Assembly (NCBI GenBank): GCA_019636615.1
Contig: JAHBXF010000001.1
Span: 62,001-126,000, forward strand
Source of the DNA: Phycisphaeraceae bacterium
GTDB taxonomy: Bacteria; Planctomycetota; Phycisphaerae; Phycisphaerales; UBA1924
Direction of reading: 5' to 3'
DNA: 64,000 nucleotides
Positions 10,497 through 18,657 of this stretch are shown piece by piece (position 1 is the stretch's first letter; the number at the start of each line of letters is the position of its first letter). The notes below the pieces were generated by a model that ran no database searches, was not told the origin of the DNA, and worked only from the letters and a program-made list of their open reading frames with translations. A program made the position numbers and the translations under genes.

Positions 10497-10625
10497 ATCA
10501 CCTCCGGCGTCTGCCAACACCCCGCCCGCGAACCCCCGCGGGCCATCGTTGCGCAGAGCATAGCGGCGGCGCACCGTGCCCCACCGTTTCCCCCGTGGCT
10601 TCGGCGCGTGTAGCCTTGCGGGTTG

Positions 10626-11570
10626 ATGCACCACGCCCCCGTCATGCCGCGCGAGATCCTCGCTCACCTCGCCCCTTGCCCGGGTCAGGTGTACACCGAT
10701 GCCACCGCGGGCCTGGGCGGGCATGCCTCGCTCATCGCCCCCCACCTCCTCCCGGGGGGCACCGTGGTTCTGTGCGACCTTGACCCGGGAAACCTGCGGC
10801 ACGCCTCCGCCGCCGTCAGCCTCGCGGCACCGGGCATCCGCGTGGTTGCCATCAACTCAAACTTCGCGCAGTTGCCCCACGAACTCGCCTCGCGCGGCCT
10901 TCACACCGATCTTCTCCTGGCCGATCTGGGAGTGGCCTCGGTGCACCTCGACCACGCCGAGCGGGGCTTCAGTTTCATGCGGGATGGCCCTCTGGATATG
11001 AGGCTCAACCCCGAGGCCCCCATGACCGCCGCGGACTTTGTCGCCGGCCTTCCCGAGAACGAACTGGCGCGCCTCATCGCCGAATACGGCGAAGAGCGTG
11101 CCGCGAAGGCTGTAGCAAGAAAACTCGTTCAAGAACGGGCCAATGGGCCGATAAACACGACAGCCCGCCTCGCGGCGGTCGTCCGTTCCGTCGTTCGTCC
11201 CTCCCCCGGAGGCGTCGACCCGGCCACCAGAACCTTCCAGGCCCTCCGCATCGCCGTCAATGACGAGATCGGAAGTCTGGAAGCGTTGCTGGCCGCCGCC
11301 GTTGCCGATGCTTCAAAGGCGGCGCGCGCCGAACCGGGCGACTGGCTTGCCCCCGGCGCTCGCCTGGCTTTCATCGCTTTCCATTCGCTCGAAGACCGTC
11401 CCGTCAAACTCGCCATGTCGCAGATCATCGCTCGCGGCGGGCAAGACCTCACCCGCGGCCACGCAACACCAGCCCAGGATGAAGTCTCGGAAAATCCCAG
11501 GGCACGATCCGCAAAACTCCGCGCGGTTCGTCTCCCTTCTTGCTCGACGACCGAGAACCATGACGTATGA
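10626..11570 (+). CDS. rsmH: 16S rRNA (cytosine(1402)-N(4))-methyltransferase
   Basis: SAM-dependent methyltransferase of 314 residues that modifies C1402 in the ribosomal P site. Marks are HAPVMPREIL at the N-terminus, the SAM loop TDATAGLGGHA, the DLLLADLGVAS segment, the RTFQALRIAVNDE motif and FIAFHSLEDRPVK near the end. It opens the division cluster as in most bacteria, but mraZ is absent upstream. A TTG three bases earlier is a possible alternative start; TAGCCT (10611-10616) ends six bases before that TTG, so a leaderless mRNA is possible. The stop lies within a possible 40-codon ORF. Confidence 0.95.
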   Translation: MHHAPVMPREILAHLAPCPGQVYTDATAGLGGHASLIAPHLLPGGTVVLCDLDPGNLRHASAAVSLAAPGIRVVAINSNFAQLPHELASRGLHTDLLLADLGVASVHLDHAERGFSFMRDGPLDMRLNPEAPMTAADFVAGLPENELARLIAEYGEERAAKAVARKLVQERANGPINTTARLAAVVRSVVRPSPGGVDPATRTFQALRIAVNDEIGSLEALLAAAVADASKAARAEPGDWLAPGARLAFIAFHSLEDRPVKLAMSQIIARGGQDLTRGHATPAQDEVSENPRARSAKLRAVRLPSCSTTENHDV

Positions 11571-11682
11571 TCTGGCTCTCGATCCCCTCTCCCCGGTACC
11601 GCTGCCAACCGGCGCATGGATGCACCGAACGGCACCAGGGACAATCACCGGCCAACGCGCGGCCATCGCCGCAAGGAAGTAG
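11560..11682 (+). CDS. Possible 40-residue ORF between rsmH and the LysM gene
   Basis: An ATG 11 bases before the end of rsmH opens a 40-codon frame that stops six bases before the GTG of the next gene. The overlap at one end and tight spacing at the other fit translational coupling in an operon. The product (starting MTYDLALDPLSPVPLPTGAW) has no recognisable domain or membrane segment. It could equally be a chance frame in the spacer. Confidence 0.3.
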   Translation: MTYDLALDPLSPVPLPTGAWMHRTAPGTITGQRAAIAARK

Positions 11683-11688
11683 TCAGCC

Positions 11689-12690
11689 GTGACCAGGGAA
11701 CTCAAACTCGCGCTTATCGTCGGTGTCATGCTCGTTCTGGGCGTGGCGGTTCTCATCTCCGATCACCTCGCGGCGCAGCGTCGCCCCGACGTTGTGACTG
11801 AGATCCCCGAGACCCCTGCGCTCGCCCCGGCACCGCGTTCTCAGCCCACCGGCAACAGCAGCCAGCCTTCCCGCCTGCCCCCCCCGACCGCGCTCGCGCT
11901 TCAAGAGCCCGCCTCTGAGGCTCCGCAGCAGGTTGCCGCGCAGCCCGCCCCGGCAACTCAGGAACCCTTGGTGCTCATCACCCAGGTCACCCCCCGCGTC
12001 TCCGGCGCGGCCATTCAGGGTGAACGGGCAGATGCGGACCACTCTGAACTCATCAACGAAGCCACCAACCGGGGTTGGAACTACGAATCCGGCCGTCTGC
12101 GCCCCCCGCCCCCTGCGATGCTTGTCAGCCAGACTCAAACCGAGAACGGCACCACCCAGCCGCGGCAGGCGTTACCGCAGACCCTCCCCCCATCGCCGGT
12201 GACTCAGGTCCCCACGCAATCCCCTACTCAAACCGCACCGGCGGTCATCCACACCGTGGTCGCCGGTGATTCGGCCTTTCGCCTGGCGCAGCGGTACCTT
12301 GGCGATGGCCGCCACTGGTCACGTATTGTCGAGGCGAACCCCAAGGCCTTCGGCCCCGGCGGCAGCGTGCAGATCGGCGCCAAACTGACCATCCCCGGTG
12401 CCGCGCCGACCACCCGTACCCAGCCCCCCAGCCAGGTGGCCGCGCGCAACACGGGGGACCAGCCCGCCGCCAGGCCCGCAGCCAGGCCCGCCGCCCAGCA
12501 AACCAGGGCCCCCGCACCAGCAGCGACCACGAACTACGTCGTGCGCCGCGGAGACACTCTGAGCGGTATCGCCCGCAAGGAACTCGGCGATGCCAGGCGG
12601 GCGGGCGAGATCATCGAACTGAATCGGTCGATCATCAAGAACCCGGATAACCTCCCTGCCGGCGCGGCACTGCGCCTGCCTGCCCGGTGA
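11689..12690 (+). CDS. Membrane protein with two LysM domains in the division cluster
   Basis: A 333-residue protein with an N-terminal transmembrane segment (about residues 7-24), a long Pro/Gln/Ala-rich linker and two LysM modules. The first begins HTVVAGDSAFRLAQRYLGD (about residue 187) and the second YVVRRGDTLSGIARKELGD near the C-terminus. LysM binds peptidoglycan or chitin-like glycans. Its position between rsmH and the ftsL-like gene suggests a role at the septal wall. The GTG start has AAGGAAG upstream. A LysM protein here is not part of the textbook dcw order, and its function is inferred only from domain and place. Confidence 0.85.
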   Translation: MTRELKLALIVGVMLVLGVAVLISDHLAAQRRPDVVTEIPETPALAPAPRSQPTGNSSQPSRLPPPTALALQEPASEAPQQVAAQPAPATQEPLVLITQVTPRVSGAAIQGERADADHSELINEATNRGWNYESGRLRPPPPAMLVSQTQTENGTTQPRQALPQTLPPSPVTQVPTQSPTQTAPAVIHTVVAGDSAFRLAQRYLGDGRHWSRIVEANPKAFGPGGSVQIGAKLTIPGAAPTTRTQPPSQVAARNTGDQPAARPAARPAAQQTRAPAPAATTNYVVRRGDTLSGIARKELGDARRAGEIIELNRSIIKNPDNLPAGAALRLPAR

Positions 12691-12729
12691 TCAAGAGATT
12701 GGTGGATTGGAACGGCGGAGAATCAACCA

Positions 12730-13308
12730 GTGTTCGGCAAACTCCTTCTGGTCGTGGCGACGTGCGGGCTCCTCGGGGCTTGGCTGCTGTCACTCCGCCA
12801 GGAGCGGGTGCAGATCAACAGCGAGATCGCCCGCGCGCAACTCCGAGTGAACAAGCAGGATGAAACCCTCTGGCTGCTGCGAGCACGCATCGCCAGACAG
12901 GTCACCCCGCGCGAGGTTGAACGCCTCGCCGCCAACATCGGCCCGCTTCACCCCATCATTCCCGGAGACTCTGGCTCCGCGACGCTCTACGCCCTCAACA
13001 CCTCGACCCCGGCCGCCACCACCGGCGCTCAAGGCGCATCGATCCGCACGGTCTCGCAGCCCAACCCCGCGGGCGCGTCAACCCTCAAACCGGCGCCCAA
13101 ACCCGCAGCCAAACCCGCCACGAAACCCGCGTCGAAACCCGCCACCCAGGCCAAACCCACGGCCAAACCCCAAAGCACACCTGCCGGCACCAAACCTCCC
13201 CCAGGAAAGACTCCCCCGACGCAGGCCAAGCCGCCGGCCAAACGCCCCGCGCCCACTCCCAAGCCCGGGCCCGCGCGCCTGGCCAGCCGCCCCAATACCC
13301 GCGAGTAG
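12730..13308 (+). CDS. FtsL-like cell-division protein with a long Lys/Pro tail
   Basis: A 192-residue bitopic protein with a transmembrane helix at about residues 4-20, then a coiled-coil stretch (LRQERVQINSEIARAQLRVN) of the FtsL type. It sits directly before ftsI, where ftsL is found in other bacteria, and shares no strong motif, as is usual for FtsL. The coiled coil is followed by about 70 residues of PAKP/KPAT-type low-complexity sequence, which is unusual. GTG start with GGAG about ten bases upstream. The stop is four bases before the ftsI ATG. Confidence 0.75.
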   Translation: MFGKLLLVVATCGLLGAWLLSLRQERVQINSEIARAQLRVNKQDETLWLLRARIARQVTPREVERLAANIGPLHPIIPGDSGSATLYALNTSTPAATTGAQGASIRTVSQPNPAGASTLKPAPKPAAKPATKPASKPATQAKPTAKPQSTPAGTKPPPGKTPPTQAKPPAKRPAPTPKPGPARLASRPNTRE

Positions 13309-13312
13309 ATCG

Positions 13313-15337
13313 ATGCCCCCCCCGCCCGCCAGATCAGACCGCGCCTTTGGTTGGGTGACGTCGCTCCTGGCAGCGACCACGTCGCTCGCGCTGCTCGCCG
13401 TGGTCGGCCGCGTGGCCCAGATCCAGTTGCGTCCCTCCGAAGAACTCAAGGCTCAACTCGCACCCCGCGTGACGGTGAAGAAAGACCTTCCCCTGCGGGG
13501 CGACATCACAGACCGGCGCGGGCGCGTGCTCGCCGCGACCCGATTCGCCGAGCGGCTGATTGTCGATCCCACGCTTGTGCGCGACATCGACAAAACCGTT
13601 GTTTCGCTGGCCCCGATCATCGGTGTCTCGGCCGAAGAACTCGGCAACCGACTGATCTTCGCCATGGAAGAAAACCGCAGGCGAGAGGCCGCCCTGCTGG
13701 CCGCGGGCGCTGCTGCCTCGCCCCAGGGCGATGACGGCGAAGAAGATGACGAGTTCACCACCGCCGAAGAGGGCGCCGCGCCCGCCAAACCCAAGCGAAT
13801 CATCCGCTATCTCAAACTCAGCGATCACCTCTCCAGCGAGCAGGCCACGGCGGTGCGCGACGTCATCCGCAAAGACAAACTGCGCGGCCTGAGCCTGGAG
13901 AAGTGGCCCGTGCGCGAGTTCGTCGGCGGCGTCGAGGCCGGCCCCATCGTGGGCACCATCGGCTGGCTCAACCCCGCGAACCGGAGCGGCGCCGAGAGCC
14001 GTTTCCACACTCAACTCTCGGGCAACCCGGGGCGTGTCGGTTTCGTGCGCGACGGCGCGGGCAACCCGCTGTGGATCGAGGCGGGCCTGGTCGATCGTGC
14101 ACAGCACGGCCGCGACCTCAGGCTCTCGATCGATCTCGAACTGCAGCGCATCGCCGGCGAGGAACTCACGCGCGGCGTCGAAGAGGCCGACGCGCAGGGC
14201 GGGCGGATCATGGTCATCGATCCGATCACGGGCGAGGTTCTGGCCATGACGGATGTCTACCGCGATGTCCCGGGCCTGATCGACCTTCCCACGGTGCCCA
14301 AGGGGGCCACGCTCAAGCGGGGCGCGATCGTGGCCGAGGGCAACCGCCTGCGAGCCAGCCGCCAGCGCTACCGCGTCATCCGCCCGGATCTTGACGAGAA
14401 TGGCAACGTGCGTCCCCCGCAACTGGCCCGCAACAGATGCGTGGAAGATGTCTACGAACCGGGCTCAACCTTCAAGCCCTTCGTGTGGTCTGTGATCACC
14501 GAACTCGGGCGCGTGAAGCCCACCGATGTCATCGATACCGAGGGCGGACGCTGGATCACCCCGACGGGCAAGCCCATCACCGACGTCACGCGTGCCGCCA
14601 CCATGACCTGGTCGGAAGTGCTCATCAACTCTTCCAACATCGGCATGATCAAAGGGGCGCAGAAACTCTCCCCGCGCGAGTTTCACGAGGCTGTCAGCCG
14701 CTTTGGCTTCGGCGCCCGCACCAGCCTTGGCCTTCCCGGCGAGTCCGGCGGCCTTGTCACGCCCCTCTCACGCTGGAGCGTCTATTCGCACACCTCGGTT
14801 GCCTACGGCAACGAAATCGCCGTCACCATCGCCCAGATGGTGCGCGCCTTCAGCGTGTTTGCGCGCCCGGGCGAGTTGGCGGGCACCATGCCCCGCCTGC
14901 GGCTTACCGCGCACTCCCCGGCCGATGCCTCCGGTGTGATCTACCGCGTGCTGCCCGCCAGCGTCGCCACGCTGGCCCGCGACACGATGCGCGGCGTTGC
15001 CGCCAACATGGAGAACCGCTACGCCAAACCGCCCGAGGGGGGCTGGCGTTACGACATGTTCGCCAAGTCAGGCACCGCCAGGGTTCCGGCGCCTCCCTTT
15101 GGCTATCTCCAGCACCAGTACATCACGAGTTTTCTCGCCGCGGGCCCTTCTGAGAACCCCCGGCTGATCGTGCTCGTGGCCATCGACGACCCGGGCCCGG
15201 AGCGGGTCCGCACACGCACGTACTTCGGCGCGGCCACCGCCGGGCCGGTCGTTCGCCGTGTGATGGAGCGTTCGCTGACGTATCTGGGCACGCCCCCCTC
15301 GCCCCGGCCTGATCTCGCCGCGGTCCAAAGCCGCTGA
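13313..15337 (+). CDS. ftsI: Peptidoglycan D,D-transpeptidase FtsI (PBP3-type)
   Basis: Septal class B penicillin-binding protein, 674 residues. It has an N-terminal membrane anchor (about 14-34), a dimerisation/pedestal region starting RGDITDRRGRVLA, and a transpeptidase domain. The active-site SxxK is STFK (Ser about 385), the SxN motif is SSN in LINSSNIGM, and the KTG-type motif is KSGTAR near residue 585. An acidic insert (DDGEEDDEFTTAEEG, near residue 142) in the pedestal region is unusual. There is no PASTA domain. The ATG at 13313 sits four bases after the ftsL-like gene, so the cluster is likely one transcript. Confidence 0.93.
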   Translation: MPPPPARSDRAFGWVTSLLAATTSLALLAVVGRVAQIQLRPSEELKAQLAPRVTVKKDLPLRGDITDRRGRVLAATRFAERLIVDPTLVRDIDKTVVSLAPIIGVSAEELGNRLIFAMEENRRREAALLAAGAAASPQGDDGEEDDEFTTAEEGAAPAKPKRIIRYLKLSDHLSSEQATAVRDVIRKDKLRGLSLEKWPVREFVGGVEAGPIVGTIGWLNPANRSGAESRFHTQLSGNPGRVGFVRDGAGNPLWIEAGLVDRAQHGRDLRLSIDLELQRIAGEELTRGVEEADAQGGRIMVIDPITGEVLAMTDVYRDVPGLIDLPTVPKGATLKRGAIVAEGNRLRASRQRYRVIRPDLDENGNVRPPQLARNRCVEDVYEPGSTFKPFVWSVITELGRVKPTDVIDTEGGRWITPTGKPITDVTRAATMTWSEVLINSSNIGMIKGAQKLSPREFHEAVSRFGFGARTSLGLPGESGGLVTPLSRWSVYSHTSVAYGNEIAVTIAQMVRAFSVFARPGELAGTMPRLRLTAHSPADASGVIYRVLPASVATLARDTMRGVAANMENRYAKPPEGGWRYDMFAKSGTARVPAPPFGYLQHQYITSFLAAGPSENPRLIVLVAIDDPGPERVRTRTYFGAATAGPVVRRVMERSLTYLGTPPSPRPDLAAVQSR

Positions 15338-15431
15338 GCATCGCCCCTATCCGGCGATTCTCGGACCCACATTTGCACCGGTTCTCTCGATTTCGTAGCG
15401 CACCCCTCTAGGCGCGCCGCGTGAAACCCTG

Positions 15432-15437
15432 TATACT
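15432..15437 (+). promoter_or_regulatory. Putative -10 box (TATACT) of the PEP-CTERM gene
   Basis: TATACT followed by TG, 83 bases before the ATG at 15521. It matches the hexamer placed 13-14 bases before both tRNA genes in this window. No convincing -35 box. Confidence 0.5.
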
Positions 15438-15520
15438 TGCTTCGCCCGATCATGTCGACGGGTGGAGAAGGAACTGATGCCGTCCGCGGCACGGTTGACC
15501 TGTTGAGAGAGAGATACCCC

Positions 15521-16300
15521 ATGAAGAACATCGCTGCTCTGTGCGTCTGCGCGCTTGCTGGTCTGGCCAACGCCGGACTTGTCCAGCACATCATCGACAC
15601 CACCCCCGGCGGCGCCACCGTGGATGGGTCCATTTCCGGCGGTGAATATGGCGGTGGCACTTACTTCTTCACCGGCGGCGGCAACCGCTTCGGCGGCACG
15701 CTGGGCAATGGGCGCATCTACATGGACAGCAGCGCCAGCGACCTCTACATCGGTCTGCAGGCCGGCGCCAACCTCAACGACAACGTCGTCATCTTCATCG
15801 ACAGCCGCTCGGGCGGGTTCCTCGATGCCGACATGAACGACACCTCCGACCCGGGCCGCAACCTCTCGAGCAACCTCACCCGCGACGTGAACGACACGTT
15901 CGACGCCGCCTTCGTGCCCGATTTCTCCGTCGTCATCGGCGCCTTCGGCATCGTCGTCTTCGAACTCACCAACTCCTCCCACAACTTCCAGATTTACTCG
16001 GGCACCTTCACCGGCAACGACCCATCCATCGTTCGCGAGATCTCCATCCCGCTGAGCAACTTCGCCCTCAGCGCGGGCTCCACCTTCAAGTTCTTCGCCG
16101 CCTACGGCTCTGACACCAACTTCATGTCGAACGAGACGATTCCCGCGATGAGCGTGAACGACGGCGAGAACCCCGGCTTCGGTGACGGCCTGAGCAGCGT
16201 TCACTGGGAAAACTACAACGCCTTCACGGTTGTCCCCGCCCCCGCGAGCCTGGCGCTCGTCGGCCTGGGCGGCCTCTTCGCCGGCCGCCGCCGCCGCTGA
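15521..16300 (+). CDS. Secreted PEP-CTERM-type protein
   Basis: A 259-residue exported protein. It has a signal peptide (MKNIAALCVCALAGLANA), a Gly/Asn/Thr-rich body predicted mostly beta, and a C-terminal sorting tail VPAPASLALVGLGGLFAGRR. That tail has the Pro-x-Pro-like motif, hydrophobic helix and Arg cluster of PEP-CTERM proteins, which are processed by an exosortase and usually surface-attached or exopolysaccharide-associated. The start is fixed by a GAGAGAGAG purine run 7-15 bases upstream and the signal peptide; the longer frame is not signal-like. It is transcribed alone, with its own -10 box and a terminator. Confidence 0.85.
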   Translation: MKNIAALCVCALAGLANAGLVQHIIDTTPGGATVDGSISGGEYGGGTYFFTGGGNRFGGTLGNGRIYMDSSASDLYIGLQAGANLNDNVVIFIDSRSGGFLDADMNDTSDPGRNLSSNLTRDVNDTFDAAFVPDFSVVIGAFGIVVFELTNSSHNFQIYSGTFTGNDPSIVREISIPLSNFALSAGSTFKFFAAYGSDTNFMSNETIPAMSVNDGENPGFGDGLSSVHWENYNAFTVVPAPASLALVGLGGLFAGRRRR

Positions 16301-16333
16301 GGCACCCCGCAGGCATCTGACACTCACCCCAAA

Positions 16334-16363
16334 CGCCCGCGCAACCCTGCGCGGGCGTTTTTT
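16334..16363 (+). terminator. Rho-independent terminator after the PEP-CTERM gene
   Basis: A perfect 10-bp stem CGCCCGCGCA/TGCGCGGGCG with loop ACCC, followed directly by six T. Confidence 0.93.
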
Positions 16364-16527
16364 CATGCCCGCCCCGTGGCACGCTCGAATCGCCCGACGG
16401 CGGGTTGCCGCAGGGGCAAGGGGGGGATTACCCTTGTGTCAGGGCCCCGGCCCGCTCACGGCCCCGGCTTTCGGCAGGGGTTCATAGATCCTTTGGCAAC
16501 GTCACGCTCTCAGCGGAGGGAACCCAC

Positions 16528-17391
16528 ATGCAGCCCGCCGGCAACCACCACCAGATCATCGACAGCGAAGAAGCCCGCATCGCCCAGGCCGCCGCCGATG
16601 CCGCCGCGAACCTCACCGCCGAGCAGATCGACGCTTCCAAGTTCTACATCAAGCAGCGCTACGAGCGCTACACCGAAGAAAACCACGCGGTGTGGCGCGA
16701 ACTCTACGACCGCCGCTGGACCGTTCTGGAGCAGCAGGCCTCCAACGTCTTTCTGCGCGGCATCCGCACGCTCAACATGACGCGAGAGCGCGTGCCGAAA
16801 CTCGACGGCGAGGGGGGCATCAACACATTCCTCAAGCCGCTCACGGGCTGGCAGAGCCGCCCGGTTCCCGGCTACCTCCCGCAGAAGGCTTTTTTCGCCT
16901 GTCTTTCTCGCCGAGAGTTCCCCACCACCATCACGGTTCGCCCGCGCGAACAGATGGACTACCTCCCCGAGCCGGACATCTTCCACGATGTCTTCGGTCA
17001 TGTGCCCCTGCACGCCGACCCGGTCTTCGCCGACTTCCTGCAGACTTACGGGCGTGCCGCGCTGCTGTGCAACGACGAAGAGCACATCAAGCGTCTGGGC
17101 CGGCTCTTCTGGTTCACCGTCGAGTTCGGGCTCATCCGCGAGGACAGCCGCCTCAAGATTTACGGCAGCGGCCTGATTTCGAGCCACGCCGAGTCTGACT
17201 ACGCCCTCAACAGCCCCAAGCCCGATCGACGCCCCTTCGACCTCGAACGGGTCTGCGAAACCGACTTCGAGATCGACCACTTCCAGCCGATCTATTACGT
17301 GCTCGAGAGTTTCGAACAACTCCGCGACGCCATGAACGAGTACGCCACCCGGGTGCTGGGCATCTCGAAAGCCAAGACCCTCGCGGCATGA
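16528..17391 (+). CDS. phhA: Phenylalanine-4-hydroxylase (aromatic amino acid hydroxylase)
   Basis: Pterin- and iron-dependent monooxygenase converting phenylalanine to tyrosine, 287 residues, the usual length of bacterial single-domain members with no regulatory ACT domain. The iron ligands are visible as the two His of PDIFHDVFGHVPLH and the Glu of FWFTVEFGL. Substrate choice (Phe, Tyr or Trp) is assumed from bacterial precedent. The ATG at 16528 follows a good CGGAGGG site. No pterin dehydratase gene is adjacent. Confidence 0.92.
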   Translation: MQPAGNHHQIIDSEEARIAQAAADAAANLTAEQIDASKFYIKQRYERYTEENHAVWRELYDRRWTVLEQQASNVFLRGIRTLNMTRERVPKLDGEGGINTFLKPLTGWQSRPVPGYLPQKAFFACLSRREFPTTITVRPREQMDYLPEPDIFHDVFGHVPLHADPVFADFLQTYGRAALLCNDEEHIKRLGRLFWFTVEFGLIREDSRLKIYGSGLISSHAESDYALNSPKPDRRPFDLERVCETDFEIDHFQPIYYVLESFEQLRDAMNEYATRVLGISKAKTLAA

Positions 17392-17465
17392 TCCACCCTT
17401 GAGGGGCAGCAACAGGCTCGGACGGCCGGCCCTGCGCCGATGGTGCGCCCGTGGTACACTCGCCG

Positions 17466-18347
17466 ATGCACCCCGGCGAGCCCGTTGCCCACGACCCTGC
17501 GGAATCTTCCCCCGCCCGAGCGCCCGCCCCGGACATCGTGCTCCGGCACCAGCCCTGCACACGCTGCTCGTACAACCTCTACGGCCTGCCCATCGACGGC
17601 TCGTGCCCCGAGTGCGGCAACGCGGTTTCGCTCTCGCTGCGGGGAGACTTCCTCCAGCACGCCTCGCCCGAATACCTGAGCACGCTGCGCTCGGGGCTGA
17701 CAACCGTGCTCTACACCATCCTCGCGATGGTCGCGATGAGCATCCTCGGGGTGCTCTTTCTGGCGATCTTCGCGGCGCTGGGCGGCTTGAATGCTCAATG
17801 GTTCTCTTCGAGGAACATTGAGTCACTTTCCGGGCTCGTTTCACTCGCGCTCTACGGCATTCTCTTCGCCGGGTATCTGAAGTTGACCGCGGTTGATCCC
17901 GGCTACCAGGGAATCGAAAAACCCAGCAACTCCCGCAGGACCCTTCGCGCCATCGTCCTTGCTCAGGCCTTCATCAAAGCCTGTGAAGTTGGGTTGACCT
18001 TCTTCGTCAGCGCCAATATTCAGACCGGCAATGCCGGGCTTTCCTTCGGGATCTTCTCCGGCGTCATCGGCCTGGCGGGCTACATCCTCTGGGCGGCTCA
18101 CCTCTACGTCATGATGCGGTATGTGCGGTGGCTGGGCGGGCGTGTGCCCGACCAGCACATTCTCCGTCGAACCAGGACGTACATGTGGCTGCTCCCCGTG
18201 CTGAGCACGGTGGGCGTGATGATCGCCATCGGCCCGCTCGTCGCCCTCATCTTGTACTGGAACATCCTCGAACGCTTCAGAAAGCACCTGGTCGCCATCC
18301 AAAGCACCGGTCTGCCCGCCGCGCTCAAGGGCGTCAGCCAGTACTGA
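17466..18347 (+). CDS. Zinc-ribbon integral membrane protein
   Basis: A 293-residue protein. Near residue 35 it has a zinc ribbon, CTRCSYNLYGLPIDGSCPEC, followed by about six hydrophobic helices. The YNLxGL motif inside the ribbon is common in planctomycete membrane proteins of unknown function. The ATG at 17466 has no Shine-Dalgarno site, but TACACT (17455-17460) ends five bases upstream, so a leaderless mRNA is likely. A GTG at 17451 is an alternative start. Confidence 0.8.
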   Translation: MHPGEPVAHDPAESSPARAPAPDIVLRHQPCTRCSYNLYGLPIDGSCPECGNAVSLSLRGDFLQHASPEYLSTLRSGLTTVLYTILAMVAMSILGVLFLAIFAALGGLNAQWFSSRNIESLSGLVSLALYGILFAGYLKLTAVDPGYQGIEKPSNSRRTLRAIVLAQAFIKACEVGLTFFVSANIQTGNAGLSFGIFSGVIGLAGYILWAAHLYVMMRYVRWLGGRVPDQHILRRTRTYMWLLPVLSTVGVMIAIGPLVALILYWNILERFRKHLVAIQSTGLPAALKGVSQY

Positions 18348-18657
18348 GCCATCCCCCGAGTGTCGCTCGCAGGTGTGCAATTCCTCGCCGCGACACTGGC
18401 CCCCGAACCTCAAGCCCGTAATGATTTACCGAAGGTCTTGGAGGTGGCCCGTTCTCCGCGTGGTGGTGACGCGGCGGATCGGGCGGGGTCGGCGTGCCAC
18501 CGGCAGCGAAGCGCGGGGCTCTTTCCGAACGTTTGTGACCAGCCGCACCGCCCCGCCCCGTTTCCACACGGCGGCCGGGCATCCGCCGTGATCGCCCCGC
18601 CGTCTCGCCCACACGAGCCGCGCCCATGCACCCTGTTTGCCCCACACCACACACGCG
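18348..18657. other. Intergenic region upstream of speA
   Basis: About 310 bases with no convincing ORF, RNA gene or terminator. A segment GTAATGATTTACCGAAGG near 18420 stands out as less GC-rich and could be regulatory, but nothing can be assigned. Confidence 0.5.
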
